A stretch of 64,000 bases of DNA from Lawsonibacter faecis (GCF_014287675.1 NZ_JACOPQ010000004.1:248001-312000), one strand, 5' to 3'. Positions 49,752 to 58,956 are shown, numbered from the stretch's first letter. The notes: generated by a model from the sequence alone, not told the origin. Numbers and translations: made by a program.

Positions 49752-51080
49752 ATGACCAATACTTTGGATCGGGACTACGGCTTTGGTTCCCTGCTGAAGT
49801 TTGCACTGCCCAGCATCATTATGATGATCTTTATGTCGCTGTACACCGTGGTGGACGGCTTCTTCGTGGCGCGCTTCGTGGGGGCGGACGCCCTGTCCGC
49901 AGTCAATATCGCCTACCCGATGATCTCGGTGGAACTGGCGGTGGGGGTGATGCTGGCCACCGGCGGCAGCGCCGTGGTGGCCCGGCGCATGGGCGAGGGG
50001 GACGAAAAAGCGGCCCGGGAGGGCTTCGCGCTGCTGCTGGCGGCCGGGCTGATCGCAGGCGTTCTTTTCACCGTGCTGGGCCTGACCCTGGCCGAGCCCA
50101 TGAGCCGCCTGCTGGGCGCCAGCCCCGCCCTGCTCGGCTACTGCACCGACTATCTGCGTATCCTCATGGCCTTCGCCCCGGCCTACATCCTCCAGCTCAT
50201 GTTTCAGAGCTTCTTCGTGGTGGCCGGCCGGCCCGGGCTGGGGCTGTGGCTCACCGTGGCGGCGGGTCTTGCCAATATGGTGCTGGACTATGTCTTTATC
50301 GTGCCCCTGGGACTGGGGATTGCCGGCGCGGCCCTGGCCACTGCGGCAGGCTACCTGATTCCCGCGGCGGCGGGGGCGGCGTTTTTCGCCCTGCGCAGGC
50401 ACGGCCTGCGCTTCATCCGGCCCCGGTGGGACGCGAGGATGCTCCTCTACAGCTGCCTCAACGGCTCCTCTGAGATGGTGACCAACCTGGCCAGCGCCGT
50501 CATCACCTTCCTCTTCAACATGCTCATGCTCCGCTACCTGGGGGAGGATGGCGTGGCGGCCATCACCATCGTGCTGTACGCCCAGTTCCTGCTCACGGCC
50601 CTCTATATGGGCTTTTCCATGGGCGTGGCCCCCATCATCAGCTTTAATTACGGCGCGGAGAACACCCATCGGCTGAAATCGGTCTTCCGCAGCTGCATGA
50701 TATTTGTGGCGGTCTCGTCGGTGGCGGTGTTCATCGCGGCGATGGCCTTCTCCGGGGGGATCGTGGGGGTTTTCTCCCCGCCGGGCACGGCAGTGTTCGA
50801 CATCGCCGTGGCGGGCTTTTGCATGTTCGCACCCATGATTCTCTTCGCAGGGCTCAATATCTTTGCCTCCGCCCTCTTTACCGCCCTGTCCGACGGGAGG
50901 ACCTCCGCCCTCCTCGCCTTTTTGCGGACCTTCGGATTCATTCTCCTGGGACTGCTGGTTCTGCCCATTGCCTTCGGGGTCGACGGCGTCTGGCTGGCGG
51001 TGCCCTTCGCGGAGCTGCTGGCGGGGGCGGTGTCGGTGGGTTGCATCCTCTGGGGGCGGAAGAGGTACCACTATGCGTGA
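49752..51080 (+). CDS. MATE-family multidrug exporter
   Basis: 442 residues from ATG 49752 (GGAAGGG upstream). Twelve membrane helices in two six-helix halves; the start FGSLLKFALPSIIMMIFMSL and the VVDGFFVARFVGADALSAVN segment are typical of the NorM/DinF-related Clostridial MATE group. It exports cationic or drug-like compounds using an ion gradient. Expression should be induced through the divergent MerR/BmrR-like regulator. A terminator shared with the convergent second MATE gene follows. Confidence 0.93.
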   Translation: MTNTLDRDYGFGSLLKFALPSIIMMIFMSLYTVVDGFFVARFVGADALSAVNIAYPMISVELAVGVMLATGGSAVVARRMGEGDEKAAREGFALLLAAGLIAGVLFTVLGLTLAEPMSRLLGASPALLGYCTDYLRILMAFAPAYILQLMFQSFFVVAGRPGLGLWLTVAAGLANMVLDYVFIVPLGLGIAGAALATAAGYLIPAAAGAAFFALRRHGLRFIRPRWDARMLLYSCLNGSSEMVTNLASAVITFLFNMLMLRYLGEDGVAAITIVLYAQFLLTALYMGFSMGVAPIISFNYGAENTHRLKSVFRSCMIFVAVSSVAVFIAAMAFSGGIVGVFSPPGTAVFDIAVAGFCMFAPMILFAGLNIFASALFTALSDGRTSALLAFLRTFGFILLGLLVLPIAFGVDGVWLAVPFAELLAGAVSVGCILWGRKRYHYA

Positions 51081-51120
51081 ATCCTGCCCTTCCCGCAATT
51101 GGCGGACCGGGGGTGAGCAA

Positions 51121-51158
51121 AAAAGGGCAGAGACGGGGGTTTCCGTCTCTGCCCTTTT
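51121..51158. terminator. Bidirectional terminator between the two MATE genes
   Basis: 16-bp perfect stem (51121-51136 with 51143-51158) with A and T runs on the flanks, so it works on both strands. Confidence 0.88.
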
Positions 51159-51160
51159 CT

Positions 51161-52558
51161 TTACTGTCCCTGCTGGGACAGTTCCGCCTCCCGGCGCTTT
51201 AGAATCCGGGGGAATTTATAGAGGAACATAAGGCCTGTGGCCGCGGCGGCCAGGAAATCGGCCACCGGCTCGGCCAGATAGACCGCGAAGACCTGGTTGC
51301 CCGTGATGATCAGGGGCAGGAGATAGGCCAGTGGAATCAGCAGAATGATCTTCCGCAGCAGAGCCAGGAAGAGGGAGATCTTCGCCTGTCCCAGGGCCAC
51401 AAAGGTGTTCTGGCAGGAGAACTGGATGCCCAGCATGAACATACAGCCCATGTAGACGTGAAGGGCCCAGGTGGCGGCCGTGACCAGATCCTGCTCGTCG
51501 TTGAAGATGGCGATAAAGGCCCCGGGGAAGAGCTGCACGGCCGCCCAGCCCAGTACGGAGAGGGTGACGGAGGAGATGAAGAGCAGCTTGAAGGCGTGCT
51601 TCACCCGGCTGAGCTTCCCCGCCCCGTAGTTAAAGCCGATGATGGGCTGGGCTCCCTGGGCCAGCCCCATGAAGGGCATGGTGAGCACCTGCATGATGCT
51701 GCTGCCGATGCCCATCGCGCCCACGTAGACGTCCTTCAGCTCCCCGCCGTACATCTTCAGGTTGGAGTTGAGGGCGATCATCACCAGGCTCTCTGTGGAC
51801 TGCATGATGAAGGGGGACACGCCGATGGCGGCCACAGGCAGAAGGATTTTCGCCCTGAGGCGCAGGAACCTGGCCTGAATTTTCAGCTTGGTCTTCTTCC
51901 CCAGCAGGAAGCAGACCACCCATACCGCGGAGACCGCCTGGGCGATGATGGTGGCCAGGGCCGCGCCCCGGACGCCCATGTCGAGGCCGAAGATAAAGAT
52001 GGGGTCCAGCACGATATTGGTAATCGCGCCGAGGACCACCGTGAGCATGCTTGTGGTGGAGAAGCCCTGGGTGGTGATGAAGTTGTTGAGGCCCAGGGCC
52101 AGCTGGACGAAAACGGTGCCCCAGAGGTAAATGGTCATATAGTCGGTGGCGTAGCCGATGGTGTTCTCCGTGGCGCCGAAGAGGAGGAGCATGGGCTCCT
52201 GAATGGGCATAAAGACCGCCGTTACCGCCACCGAGATGAGGACCAGCAGCAGCGTGCAGTTGCCCAGAATCTCATTGGCCAGGTCCATCTTGCCCTCGCC
52301 GATGCGGATGGCCGCCCGGGAGCCGCCGCCCATGCCCACCAGCGCGGAGAGTGCGGAGATGAACATGAGTACGGGGAAGCAGACCGTCAGGCCCGTCAGG
52401 GCCAGCTTGCCGGTACCGGGCATATGGCCGATGTACATCCGGTCCACAATATTGTAGAGTGCGTTGACCAGCTGGGCCGTGACGGCGGGGACCGCCAGCC
52501 GGAACAGCAGGGACGGGACCGGATCGTTCCCCAGGTCGTTGGTGCGTTTTTGCCGCAA
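51161..52558 (-). CDS. Second MATE-family exporter
   Basis: 465 residues from TTG 52558 (AGGAGG nine bases upstream). Twelve helices, start NDPVPSLLFRLAVPAVTAQL and RMYIGHMPGTGKLALTGLTV, and the Gly-rich LVGMGGGSRAAIRIGEG typical of the branch. It is convergent with the first MATE gene but not closely related to it by eye, so they are probably not a recent duplication. No regulator is adjacent. Confidence 0.92.
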   Translation of the reverse strand: MRQKRTNDLGNDPVPSLLFRLAVPAVTAQLVNALYNIVDRMYIGHMPGTGKLALTGLTVCFPVLMFISALSALVGMGGGSRAAIRIGEGKMDLANEILGNCTLLLVLISVAVTAVFMPIQEPMLLLFGATENTIGYATDYMTIYLWGTVFVQLALGLNNFITTQGFSTTSMLTVVLGAITNIVLDPIFIFGLDMGVRGAALATIIAQAVSAVWVVCFLLGKKTKLKIQARFLRLRAKILLPVAAIGVSPFIMQSTESLVMIALNSNLKMYGGELKDVYVGAMGIGSSIMQVLTMPFMGLAQGAQPIIGFNYGAGKLSRVKHAFKLLFISSVTLSVLGWAAVQLFPGAFIAIFNDEQDLVTAATWALHVYMGCMFMLGIQFSCQNTFVALGQAKISLFLALLRKIILLIPLAYLLPLIITGNQVFAVYLAEPVADFLAAAATGLMFLYKFPRILKRREAELSQQGQ

Positions 52559-52693
52559 AGCGTTTCGCCTCCTATGGTAATTGCAAGCACAAAGCGGCGG
52601 CCCCGGAGGGCCGCCATGCGCGTATTTGCCGCGGTATCTCCCCCCGGGCAGGGCGGCGGCTTGCCCCCGCCGTTCTCCGGGGGTGCGGACCCA

Positions 52694-53281
52694 TTACGCT
52701 TGGGGATCGCCCTCCAAAAAGTAGGTGGCCTCCATGTCCGCGGTAGCCAGGGCAAAGGCCAGGGGGAACTGCTGGAAGGCCTGTCCCACGGTACGGGCGT
52801 CCTCCGTGCCGGAGAAGCCCATATGCCAGCGGATGGCCATGGCCTCCTCCCGGCTCAGGCGGATGAAGCCGTTTACGATGTAGACCGACTTCTCCCCGTG
52901 GCCGTAGGGCAGGGGGTCCTCAAAGTAAAAGGTGGGCACGGCCTGCCACTTGCCGTCCGGCCCCTTCACATTCCGGGTGCCGGGCTTGTAGCAGCCGATC
53001 TTGCATGCGTCGTGCAGCAGGGAGACCACGGCCACCGTCTCGCTGTCGTACTCCAGGCCGTAGAGCTCCTGAACACGGGGCCGGGCCAGATAGTCCGCCA
53101 GGCAGTGGTAGACGTTCAGGCTGTGCTCGCACAGGCCGCCGGCATACGCCCCATGAAATTTGGCCGAGGCGGGGGCGGAAAAAAAGTCGCTCCTGTTTTC
53201 CAGGAAATCCAGCAGGGCGTCGGCCCCGTCCCGGTGGATGCTGGCCTTGAAAATTTCGATAAACTCCTCGCGGGCGCTCAA
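52694..53281 (-). CDS. HD-domain phosphohydrolase
   Basis: 195 residues from TTG 53281 (GAGGG nine bases upstream). The HD metal-binding pattern is GLCEHSLNVYH near residue 50, HDACKIG near 90 (HD pair) and later His in PYGHGEKSVY and RWHMGF, then a distal Asp in ATADMEATYF. Related proteins cleave nucleotides or cyclic dinucleotides; others are 3'-5' exonucleases such as YhaM, which shares the HxxxH-HD layout. Substrate unknown. It stands between the MATE gene and a divergent YtaF-like gene. Confidence 0.85.
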   Translation of the reverse strand: MSAREEFIEIFKASIHRDGADALLDFLENRSDFFSAPASAKFHGAYAGGLCEHSLNVYHCLADYLARPRVQELYGLEYDSETVAVVSLLHDACKIGCYKPGTRNVKGPDGKWQAVPTFYFEDPLPYGHGEKSVYIVNGFIRLSREEAMAIRWHMGFSGTEDARTVGQAFQQFPLAFALATADMEATYFLEGDPQA

Positions 53282-53448
53282 TTTGGATACCCTCTTTCTG
53301 TTAGCTATGTAACTGATTCAGTATAGCACAAACAAGACTGTAAATCCAGTCAAAACGCCCTTTTTGCACCACTCTTTTCCGCCCCGCATAGGATGGGGGG
53401 CGACGCGGACCGGGCTTTGCTTCCGCCGCGTAAGAAAGGAGGCGTGCA

Positions 53449-54015
53449 ATGGAGTTTTGGATATCCTTTACGGCCGTCCTGCTCTTTTCCATGGCCTGTA
53501 ATCTGGATACGGTCATGTTATCCATGGGGTACGCGGTGAGAGGGGTACATATTACCGGCGGCGGCTGCCTCATCATCGCCGTGGTCACCACCGCCGTGAC
53601 CTGGCTCTCCCTGGCCCTGGGGGATCTGGCGGCGGGGGTGATCAGCCCCGGCCTCTCCGACGCTCTGGGGGGACTGGTGCTGGTGGGCATCGGCTTCTGG
53701 TTTCTGCTGGACTGGCTGCGCCAGCTGGGGAGACCCGAGGAGGGCGCCCAGAGCGCCCAGGCCCCCGGGATGTGGGGGTGCGTATCCCTGGCGGCGGCCC
53801 TGGCCGTCAACAACGCGGGGGTGGGCGTGGCCGCCGGAGTCAGCGGCATCAGCCCCCTCTGGGCGTCGGTATGCAATTTTGTGGTGACCATCGTATTCCT
53901 ACTGCTGGGGCGGTGGCTGGGCCGGGGGGTTCTGGGCCGTTTCCTGGGCAGGTTTGCCCTTCCCCTCTCCGGAGCCCTGCTGGTGGCGCTGGGCGTGTGC
54001 GAGGTGTTCCTCTGA
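53449..54015 (+). CDS. MntP/YtaF-family membrane protein
   Basis: 188 residues; AAAGGAGG before the ATG. Six hydrophobic helices in two repeats, each with the conserved acidic or Asn residue in the membrane (MACNLDTVMLSMGYAV and ALAVNNAGVGVAAGVSG). This is the pattern of MntP manganese exporters and the Bacillus sporulation protein YtaF. The second repeat has Asn instead of Asp, closer to YtaF. Export of a divalent metal or a sporulation role are both possible. Confidence 0.8.
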   Translation: MEFWISFTAVLLFSMACNLDTVMLSMGYAVRGVHITGGGCLIIAVVTTAVTWLSLALGDLAAGVISPGLSDALGGLVLVGIGFWFLLDWLRQLGRPEEGAQSAQAPGMWGCVSLAAALAVNNAGVGVAAGVSGISPLWASVCNFVVTIVFLLLGRWLGRGVLGRFLGRFALPLSGALLVALGVCEVFL

Positions 54016-54074
54016 TTGAAAGAGGCCGCCGGTGCTGGTATAATGGAAAGGCACGTGGTTAGGAGGGCGGACCT

Positions 54075-55544
54075 ATGGACCTTATCGCGCGATTGGGCGG
54101 AGAAAACGCCGTAATTGAGGGCATTGTGGAGGAATTTCGCGGCCTTTGCCTCGTTCCCCACGGATCGGGGAACGAGGCGGCGGAGAGCGCGTATCTGGCG
54201 GAGCGGCTGAGGCGGATGGGCCTCTCCCCCGCCGCGGACGGTTTGCATAACCTGTACGCGGACGTACCCGCTGCCCCCGGCCGGGAGAACGCGCCCCTGG
54301 TGATTTTGCAGGGCCATATGGATATGGTATGCGCCGTGCGACTCGGGAGCGGATACGACCCCGTGGGCTCCCCTGTGCGGATAGAGGCGGCGGACGGCTT
54401 TCTCCGGTCGGACGGGCGGTCCTCCCTGGGCGCGGACAACAATCTGGGCAACGCGGCGGTGCTCTGGCTGCTCGGCCGCGGTGTGGAGCACGGACCGCTG
54501 CGCCTCCTCTTTACCGTACAGGAGGAGGTGGGCCTCCGGGGGGCGGCGGCCCTGGACCCGGCCTGGCTGCGGGGCGCGGACTACCTCATCAATACCGACG
54601 GCTTCCACCTGGGACGGGCGGTGGTCAGCTCCGCCGGGGGCAGGCGGGAGACCTTCTCCCGTCCCCTGGAGACGGCGGCCCCCGCCCTGCCCGCCCCATT
54701 CCGGGTCGAATTGTCGCTCTTCACCGGCGGCCACTCCGGGGACGACATCCACCGGGGCCGGGGCAATCCCATCAAGCTGCTGACGGCCTTCCTCACGGAG
54801 CTGGACTTCGCCTATGAGCTGGCCGGGCTGACAGGCGGGCAGGCCCACAACGCCATCCCGGCCCAGTGCGCCGCTGAGCTGGCGGTGGCCCGGGAGGACG
54901 TACCCGCCCTTGCGTCTGCGGTGGAGCGGCTGGCGGCGGAGATCCGGGCGCGGCACGGGGAGATTGACCCGTACGCGCGCGTGGAGCTTGTCCCCGCCCC
55001 TATGCCGTCCGTGGTCTGGTCGGAAAACTGCCGCGGAAGTACGCTGGAACTGCTGGCGGGCCTCTGCTGCGGGGTACTGGGCTGGCACGCGGATTTCCCG
55101 GACACCGTATGCGCCTCGGCCAACCTGGGCCGGGTATGGGCCCGGGATGGGGAGATCCGCGCCGCAGAATTCCTCCGCTGCACCGAGCCCGCCGCCGAGC
55201 GGGCCATGGCGGCGGCCCACGCCGCCCTGGCCGGGCGGACCGGCTTTGCCGTCGCGGCCAGCGGCTACCCCGGCTGGGTGGGGGACGCCGCCAACCCCCT
55301 GGCCCGGCTGATGGATGGGGTCTACCGCCGGGAGACCGGCCGGGGCATGGAGATTACCGCCGTCCACGTGGGGCTGGAGCCCTCCTGCTTTCAGGCCAAG
55401 GCGCCGGGGCTGGTGATGGTCAGCACAGGGCCGGATATCCTGGACGCCCACGCAGTTACCGAGCGCGCGCCCCTGGCCTCCCTGCCCCCCTACGCCGCCC
55501 TCCTGGCCGGAACGCTGGAGGAACTGTCGCGCACTGCACGCTGA
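54075..55544 (+). CDS. pepD: Aminoacyl-histidine dipeptidase (PepD), M20 family
   Basis: 489 residues; TAGGAGGG before ATG. PepD cleaves Xaa-His dipeptides such as carnosine in the cytosol. Zinc and catalytic motifs: LQGHMDMV near residue 80, SLGADNNLG near 120 and EEVGLRGA near 153, then TGGHSGDDIHRGRGNPIK, a signature of this branch. The C-terminal His is in VHVGLEPS. The gene appears monocistronic, followed by a palindrome at 55567. Confidence 0.93.
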   Translation: MDLIARLGGENAVIEGIVEEFRGLCLVPHGSGNEAAESAYLAERLRRMGLSPAADGLHNLYADVPAAPGRENAPLVILQGHMDMVCAVRLGSGYDPVGSPVRIEAADGFLRSDGRSSLGADNNLGNAAVLWLLGRGVEHGPLRLLFTVQEEVGLRGAAALDPAWLRGADYLINTDGFHLGRAVVSSAGGRRETFSRPLETAAPALPAPFRVELSLFTGGHSGDDIHRGRGNPIKLLTAFLTELDFAYELAGLTGGQAHNAIPAQCAAELAVAREDVPALASAVERLAAEIRARHGEIDPYARVELVPAPMPSVVWSENCRGSTLELLAGLCCGVLGWHADFPDTVCASANLGRVWARDGEIRAAEFLRCTEPAAERAMAAAHAALAGRTGFAVAASGYPGWVGDAANPLARLMDGVYRRETGRGMEITAVHVGLEPSCFQAKAPGLVMVSTGPDILDAHAVTERAPLASLPPYAALLAGTLEELSRTAR

Positions 55545-55566
55545 CGCGCCTTTGACTCGTTTGGAG

Positions 55567-55589
55567 GTCCGTACCCCGGGGGTACGGAC
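55567..55589 (+). terminator. Perfect palindrome after pepD
   Basis: GTCCGTACCCC, one G, GGGGTACGGAC: 11-bp arms 22 bases after the pepD stop. No U-run. It abuts repeat copy B. Confidence 0.5.
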
Positions 55590-55597
55590 AGTAAAGC

Positions 55598-55711
55598 CCT
55601 CCGCAGAGCAAGCCTCGCAGAGTTCCGTCGTCGGCGGACGACGGAATCAAGTGAATATCCGTCATGCAGCCTTCCTGTCAAATAAGCCCAGAGGGGCTTC
55701 TTTGGCAAGCT
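55598..55711 (-). repeat. Dispersed 3'-UTR repeat, copy B
   Basis: Read on the minus strand this is the uninterrupted partner of 473-668: hairpin CCAAAGAAGCCC with GGGCTTATTTGACA, then AGGAAGGCTGCATGACG, then ATTCCGTCGTC to CTCTGCGGAGG. An ATG at 55665 opens a frame that encodes IPSSADDGTLRGLLCGG, as in copy A, and runs on to 55456 antisense to pepD. It follows the terminator of the HAD gene in that gene's orientation, just as copy A follows ftsH. Confidence 0.75.
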
Positions 55712-55715
55712 AAGT

Positions 55716-55764
55716 AAAAACCGCGGACCCAGGACGGAGATTCCGTCTTGGGTCCGCGGCTTTT
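55716..55764 (-). terminator. Rho-independent terminator after the HAD gene
   Basis: 18-bp stem (55721-55738 with 55742-55759) with one G-U pair; TTTTT follows on the minus strand and CTTTT on the plus strand. Confidence 0.85.
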
Positions 55765-56581
55765 ACATTGAGGGGTACATCCCGTCCAGGATGGAGATGA
55801 TATCGGCGATGCAGTGCTCGTCGCAGGACTTGACAATCCTGGCCCTCCCCCAATCCCTTACCGCGTCGGCGCAGTTGGCGGGGGCAAAGGGAATGGCGGA
55901 TACCTCCAGCATGGGGATGTCGTTCTGGTTGTCCCCCACGCAGTACAGGTCCTTTCGGGCGATGCCCAGGAGCTGGGCCAGCTTGAGGACCATACCACCC
56001 TTGGTGGCGCCCTTGGCGGTGACCTCCAGCAGGGCGGAGTTGGAGAAGATGACCTCGTACCGGTCGCCCCAGCGCTCCAGGATTAATTTCTGAGCGTCCA
56101 GGAGGACGGCGTACTCGTCCTGAAGGACGGCCTTGCTCCAGGGGGTGGGCATATCACGAAGCTCGCAGGGAGTCCAGTCGGTGTTCACCTTGGTGACGTG
56201 CCGCTGGGTGAAGTCGTTGGGGTGGTGGATATACACGTCGTCCCCGTGGTAGGTCTCGATGCCGACGGTGGGCAGCTTGGCCGAGAGAATGCCCAGATCC
56301 TCCGTCGCCCGGCGGGGCAGGGGAAACTCGCAGATGACCTTGTCGGCGCTGTAGTCATAGAGCAGGGCACCGTTTGAGAGGATGACGGGGGCGTTGACCG
56401 GGGCCAGATGGACATAGGGGGAGAAGGTGCGGTGAGCCCGCCCGGTGGACACGGTGAAGCGTCCGCCCTGACGGATGAAATAGTTCAGGGCCTCCCTGTT
56501 TTCGGCGGATACCTCCCGGCTGGAATTGTAGAGGGTATCGTCAAAATCGCTGGCCAGCAGCACGCAGTCGAACTTGCCCAA
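55763..56581 (-). CDS. HAD-superfamily Cof-type sugar/nucleotide phosphatase
   Basis: 272 residues from TTG 56581. HAD motif I ASDFDDTLYNSS (nucleophile Asp near 12), motif II TVSTGRAH, the IIB cap domain in the middle, Lys in TKGGMVLKL near 190, and motif IV VGDNQNDIPML near 215. Cof-type enzymes dephosphorylate sugar phosphates, pyridoxal phosphate or flavins; specificity is not visible. It starts 15 bases after thiT and so shares the riboswitch-controlled transcript. A thiamine-related phosphatase (Cof was first linked to thiamine pyrimidine in E. coli) is therefore possible. Confidence 0.88.
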   Translation of the reverse strand: MGKFDCVLLASDFDDTLYNSSREVSAENREALNYFIRQGGRFTVSTGRAHRTFSPYVHLAPVNAPVILSNGALLYDYSADKVICEFPLPRRATEDLGILSAKLPTVGIETYHGDDVYIHHPNDFTQRHVTKVNTDWTPCELRDMPTPWSKAVLQDEYAVLLDAQKLILERWGDRYEVIFSNSALLEVTAKGATKGGMVLKLAQLLGIARKDLYCVGDNQNDIPMLEVSAIPFAPANCADAVRDWGRARIVKSCDEHCIADIISILDGMYPSM

Positions 56582-56596
56582 AAAATCACACCTTTT

Positions 56597-57184
56597 TTAT
56601 CTCAATAAATCATACCCCATGAAATACTTTTTCATGGGCCTGTAGAGCAGACCGAAAATTGCAAGGCACAGGGCCATGTCGATGAGCATATAGCTGCCGT
56701 TGTACGCCAGGGAGTACATCCACGGGCTGGTGAAGGTCATCTCAAAGAGCTCCGTAGGCGCGGCGATGGCATAGATGGTGATGCCGCTGATAAAGTGGAC
56801 GATGAAGCGGACGAAGGAGCCCACGACGGTGCCGGCAAAAATGCCCCACTTCTTACCCCGGAACAGCCCGGCCAGCCCCAGCGGGGGGAAGGCGATGAGA
56901 TAGTCCAGCAGCAGGGACTGCCAGCCCCAGGCCACCGCGCCGTCAATGAACATCTGCAGCAGGCCGAAGGCAAAGCCGGCCAATACGCCGGGGCCAAACC
57001 CCCAGCGGATGGCGTAGAAAAAGATGGGGAGCATCTCCAGGGTGATGGAGCCGCCGTTGGGCAGGCGAAAAATTTTAAGCTGGTTGAGCACCAGGGCCAG
57101 GGCGACCATAACGGCCCCTTCACAGAGCATACGGACCGACTGCCGCGCGCGGGAGTTCTCCTTGGACTGGGTAATGACAGGCAT
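56597..57184 (-). CDS. thiT: Thiamine ECF transporter substrate-binding subunit ThiT
   Basis: 195 residues; CAGGAGG before ATG. Six hydrophobic helices, with the ThiT features LRLPNGGSITLEMLPIF-like stretch RLPNGGSITLEMLPIFF near 45 and LLDYLIAFPPLGLAGLF near 95. ThiT binds thiamine and works with the shared ECF module (EcfA/A'/T), which is not in this window. A TPP riboswitch and terminator lie upstream, confirming the substrate. The HAD gene follows in the same transcript. Confidence 0.93.
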   Translation of the reverse strand: MPVITQSKENSRARQSVRMLCEGAVMVALALVLNQLKIFRLPNGGSITLEMLPIFFYAIRWGFGPGVLAGFAFGLLQMFIDGAVAWGWQSLLLDYLIAFPPLGLAGLFRGKKWGIFAGTVVGSFVRFIVHFISGITIYAIAAPTELFEMTFTSPWMYSLAYNGSYMLIDMALCLAIFGLLYRPMKKYFMGYDLLR

Positions 57185-57199
57185 CGTTTCTTCCTCCTG

Positions 57200-57244
57200 A
57201 AAAAAATGTACCGCAGCGCAAACCTGGATAGCGCAATGCGGTAC
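57200..57244 (-). terminator. Expression-platform terminator of the TPP riboswitch
   Basis: GTACCGCA pairs with TGCGGTAC, extended by a GCGC/GCGC inner pair (57208-57244); on the minus strand ATTTTTTT follows. The thiT ribosome site lies after it, so termination when TPP is bound would switch off thiT. Confidence 0.8.
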
Positions 57245-57270
57245 GAAAGAAACGACGACAACAGCCGAAT

Positions 57271-57364
57271 CATCTTCCTACGCCGGCATTACCCGGATCA
57301 GGTTCAAGGGACGGGGGGCGGCATTACGCCCCGCATCTCAGCCGGACTTGCGTCCAGCGCCCCT
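57271..57364 (-). promoter_or_regulatory. TPP riboswitch (THI element)
   Basis: On the minus strand the aptamer core is intact: GGCTGAGAT in the pyrimidine-binding half, and CTTGAACCTGATC then GGGTAATGCCGGCGTAGG in the pyrophosphate-binding half. These are the universally conserved TPP segments in the right order. It precedes thiT by about 85 bases with a terminator between. Confidence 0.95.
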
Positions 57365-57453
57365 GCTATTCGATTTGTCTTGCGGTCGGTGGTATTCTAT
57401 CGAAAAACGGCGCGGTTGTCAAGGCGGTGGGAAAAAGGGCGTACCCGCGGCGG

Positions 57454-58365
57454 CTACAGCCTCCTCAGTTTCTCCAGCACCAGCCTGAAGTATTCCGGCA
57501 GAGGGCACTCCACCGTCACGCGCTCGCCGGTGCGGGGGTGGACAAAGGAGAGCCTTTTCGCGTGCAGGCACTGGCCCGCAAGGCCCGGATAGGGCTTTTT
57601 GGCGCCGTAGACAGTGTCCCCCAGGAGGGGATGGCCGATGGAGGCCAGGTGGACCCGGATCTGGTGGGTGCGGCCGGTCTCCAGGCGGCACTGGAGATGG
57701 GTATAGCCGGAAAAACGTTCCAGGACCGTCCAGTGGGTGATCGCCTCCCGGCCACGGAGGCGGTCCACGGCCATCTTCTTGCGGTCGCTGTAATGCCGCC
57801 CGATGGGGGCGCTTACGGTGCCCGCGTCCTCCTGAAAGCCGCCCACCGCCACCGCCTCGTACTCCCGGTAGAGGGAGTGGTCCTGAAGCTGCCCGGCCAG
57901 GGCCAGATGGGCGAAGTCGTTCTTGGCGGCGATGATAAGGCCGGAGGTGTCCCGGTCGATGCGGTGGACGATGCCCGGGCGCAGTTCCCCGTTGATTCCT
58001 GAGAGTGATTCACCGCAGTGATATAACAGTGCGTTGACCAGCGTCCCGTCCGGGTGGCCCGCCGCGGGGTGGACCACCATGCCCACGGCCTTGTTGACCA
58101 CGATTACGTCGTCGTCCTCATAGGCCACGTCCAGGGGGATATCCTGGGGGAGGACGTCAGCCTCTACCGGGTCGGGCAGGACGAGCACCAGCTCGTCCCC
58201 CGGGGCGGCCTTGTAGTTCTTCTTGACCCTTACCCCCCTCAGGGTTACCGCGCCCTCCTCCAGCAGCCGCTGGGCCGCCGAACGGGAGAGCTCGGGAAGC
58301 TGGCGGGAGAGAAACTGGTCGCAGCGCTCCCCCTCACGGTCAGGTGTCAGACGCAGAATCGCCAT
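57454..58365 (-). CDS. RluA/RluD-family 23S rRNA pseudouridine synthase
   Basis: 303 residues from ATG 58365. N-terminal S4 RNA-binding domain (CDQFLSRQLPELSRSAAQRLL), then the catalytic domain with VNKAVGMVVHPA, the active-site motif HRIDRDTSGLI (catalytic Asp near residue 140) and GRTHQIRVHLASIGHPLLGD. The S4 domain and length fit RluD-type enzymes. Its start lies inside the end of lspA (26-base overlap), the usual lspA-rluD arrangement in Firmicutes. Confidence 0.93.
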   Translation of the reverse strand: MAILRLTPDREGERCDQFLSRQLPELSRSAAQRLLEEGAVTLRGVRVKKNYKAAPGDELVLVLPDPVEADVLPQDIPLDVAYEDDDVIVVNKAVGMVVHPAAGHPDGTLVNALLYHCGESLSGINGELRPGIVHRIDRDTSGLIIAAKNDFAHLALAGQLQDHSLYREYEAVAVGGFQEDAGTVSAPIGRHYSDRKKMAVDRLRGREAITHWTVLERFSGYTHLQCRLETGRTHQIRVHLASIGHPLLGDTVYGAKKPYPGLAGQCLHAKRLSFVHPRTGERVTVECPLPEYFRLVLEKLRRL

Positions 58366-58828
58366 GGGGCGTCTCCCCCTTCTCCAGCTTATCGTAGAAA
58401 AAGAGAAAATACACGCAGAAGGCGATGCCGCCCAGCACCACGCAGATGTCCGCCACGTTGAAGACGGCGAAGCTGATGAAGGTGGTCTGGAACATATCGG
58501 TGACGAAGCCGAAGAAGAGCCGGTCGATGAGGTTGCCCACCGCCCCGGCCAGGACCACGGACAGGCAGACGAGGCCAAAGCGATGGCGCACCACCTTTTT
58601 TGCCATCACCGCCACAATGACCACGGCCACCAGGGCGGAGATGAGGGTGAGCAGCCAGGTGTGCTCCCTGAAAATATTAAAAGCCGCGCCGGTGTTCTGG
58701 ACGTAGGTCAGGTCCATTACATGGGGGATGAAGGGGATGGACTCCCACATGGGGATGTTTGCGCGGACCAGAAATTTGACCACCTGGTCGGCGGCGATGA
58801 GAACCGCCGCGATAATGGCGTAGAGCAT
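58340..58828 (-). CDS. lspA: Lipoprotein signal peptidase LspA
   Basis: 162 residues from ATG 58828 (AAAGGAG nine bases upstream). It cleaves signal peptides from lipoproteins after lipid attachment. Four membrane helices; conserved NTGAAFN near residue 43, AGAVGNLIDRLFFG near 102 and FNVADICVVLG near 125, with the two catalytic Asp in the last two motifs. Lipoproteins of this window (TRAP DctP, the PstS-like protein and its neighbour) are its substrates. Confidence 0.95.
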   Translation of the reverse strand: MLYAIIAAVLIAADQVVKFLVRANIPMWESIPFIPHVMDLTYVQNTGAAFNIFREHTWLLTLISALVAVVIVAVMAKKVVRHRFGLVCLSVVLAGAVGNLIDRLFFGFVTDMFQTTFISFAVFNVADICVVLGGIAFCVYFLFFYDKLEKGETPHGDSASDT

Positions 58829-58956
58829 AAGGGAGATCTCCTTTGGGTTCAGATTCGGTCTGCCGTACCGGGGTACTGTACCATGGGCCGACGTTGGGAC
58901 GGTCAATAGGCTCCGCCGCTTTCGGCGTTCCGCCGGGCGGACAAAAATGCGCAGGA

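Noticed and set aside
53301..55451. 716-codon open frame on the minus strand
   Set aside because: Antisense to the YtaF-like gene and pepD, which both have clear motifs; Pro/Arg/Gly-rich.
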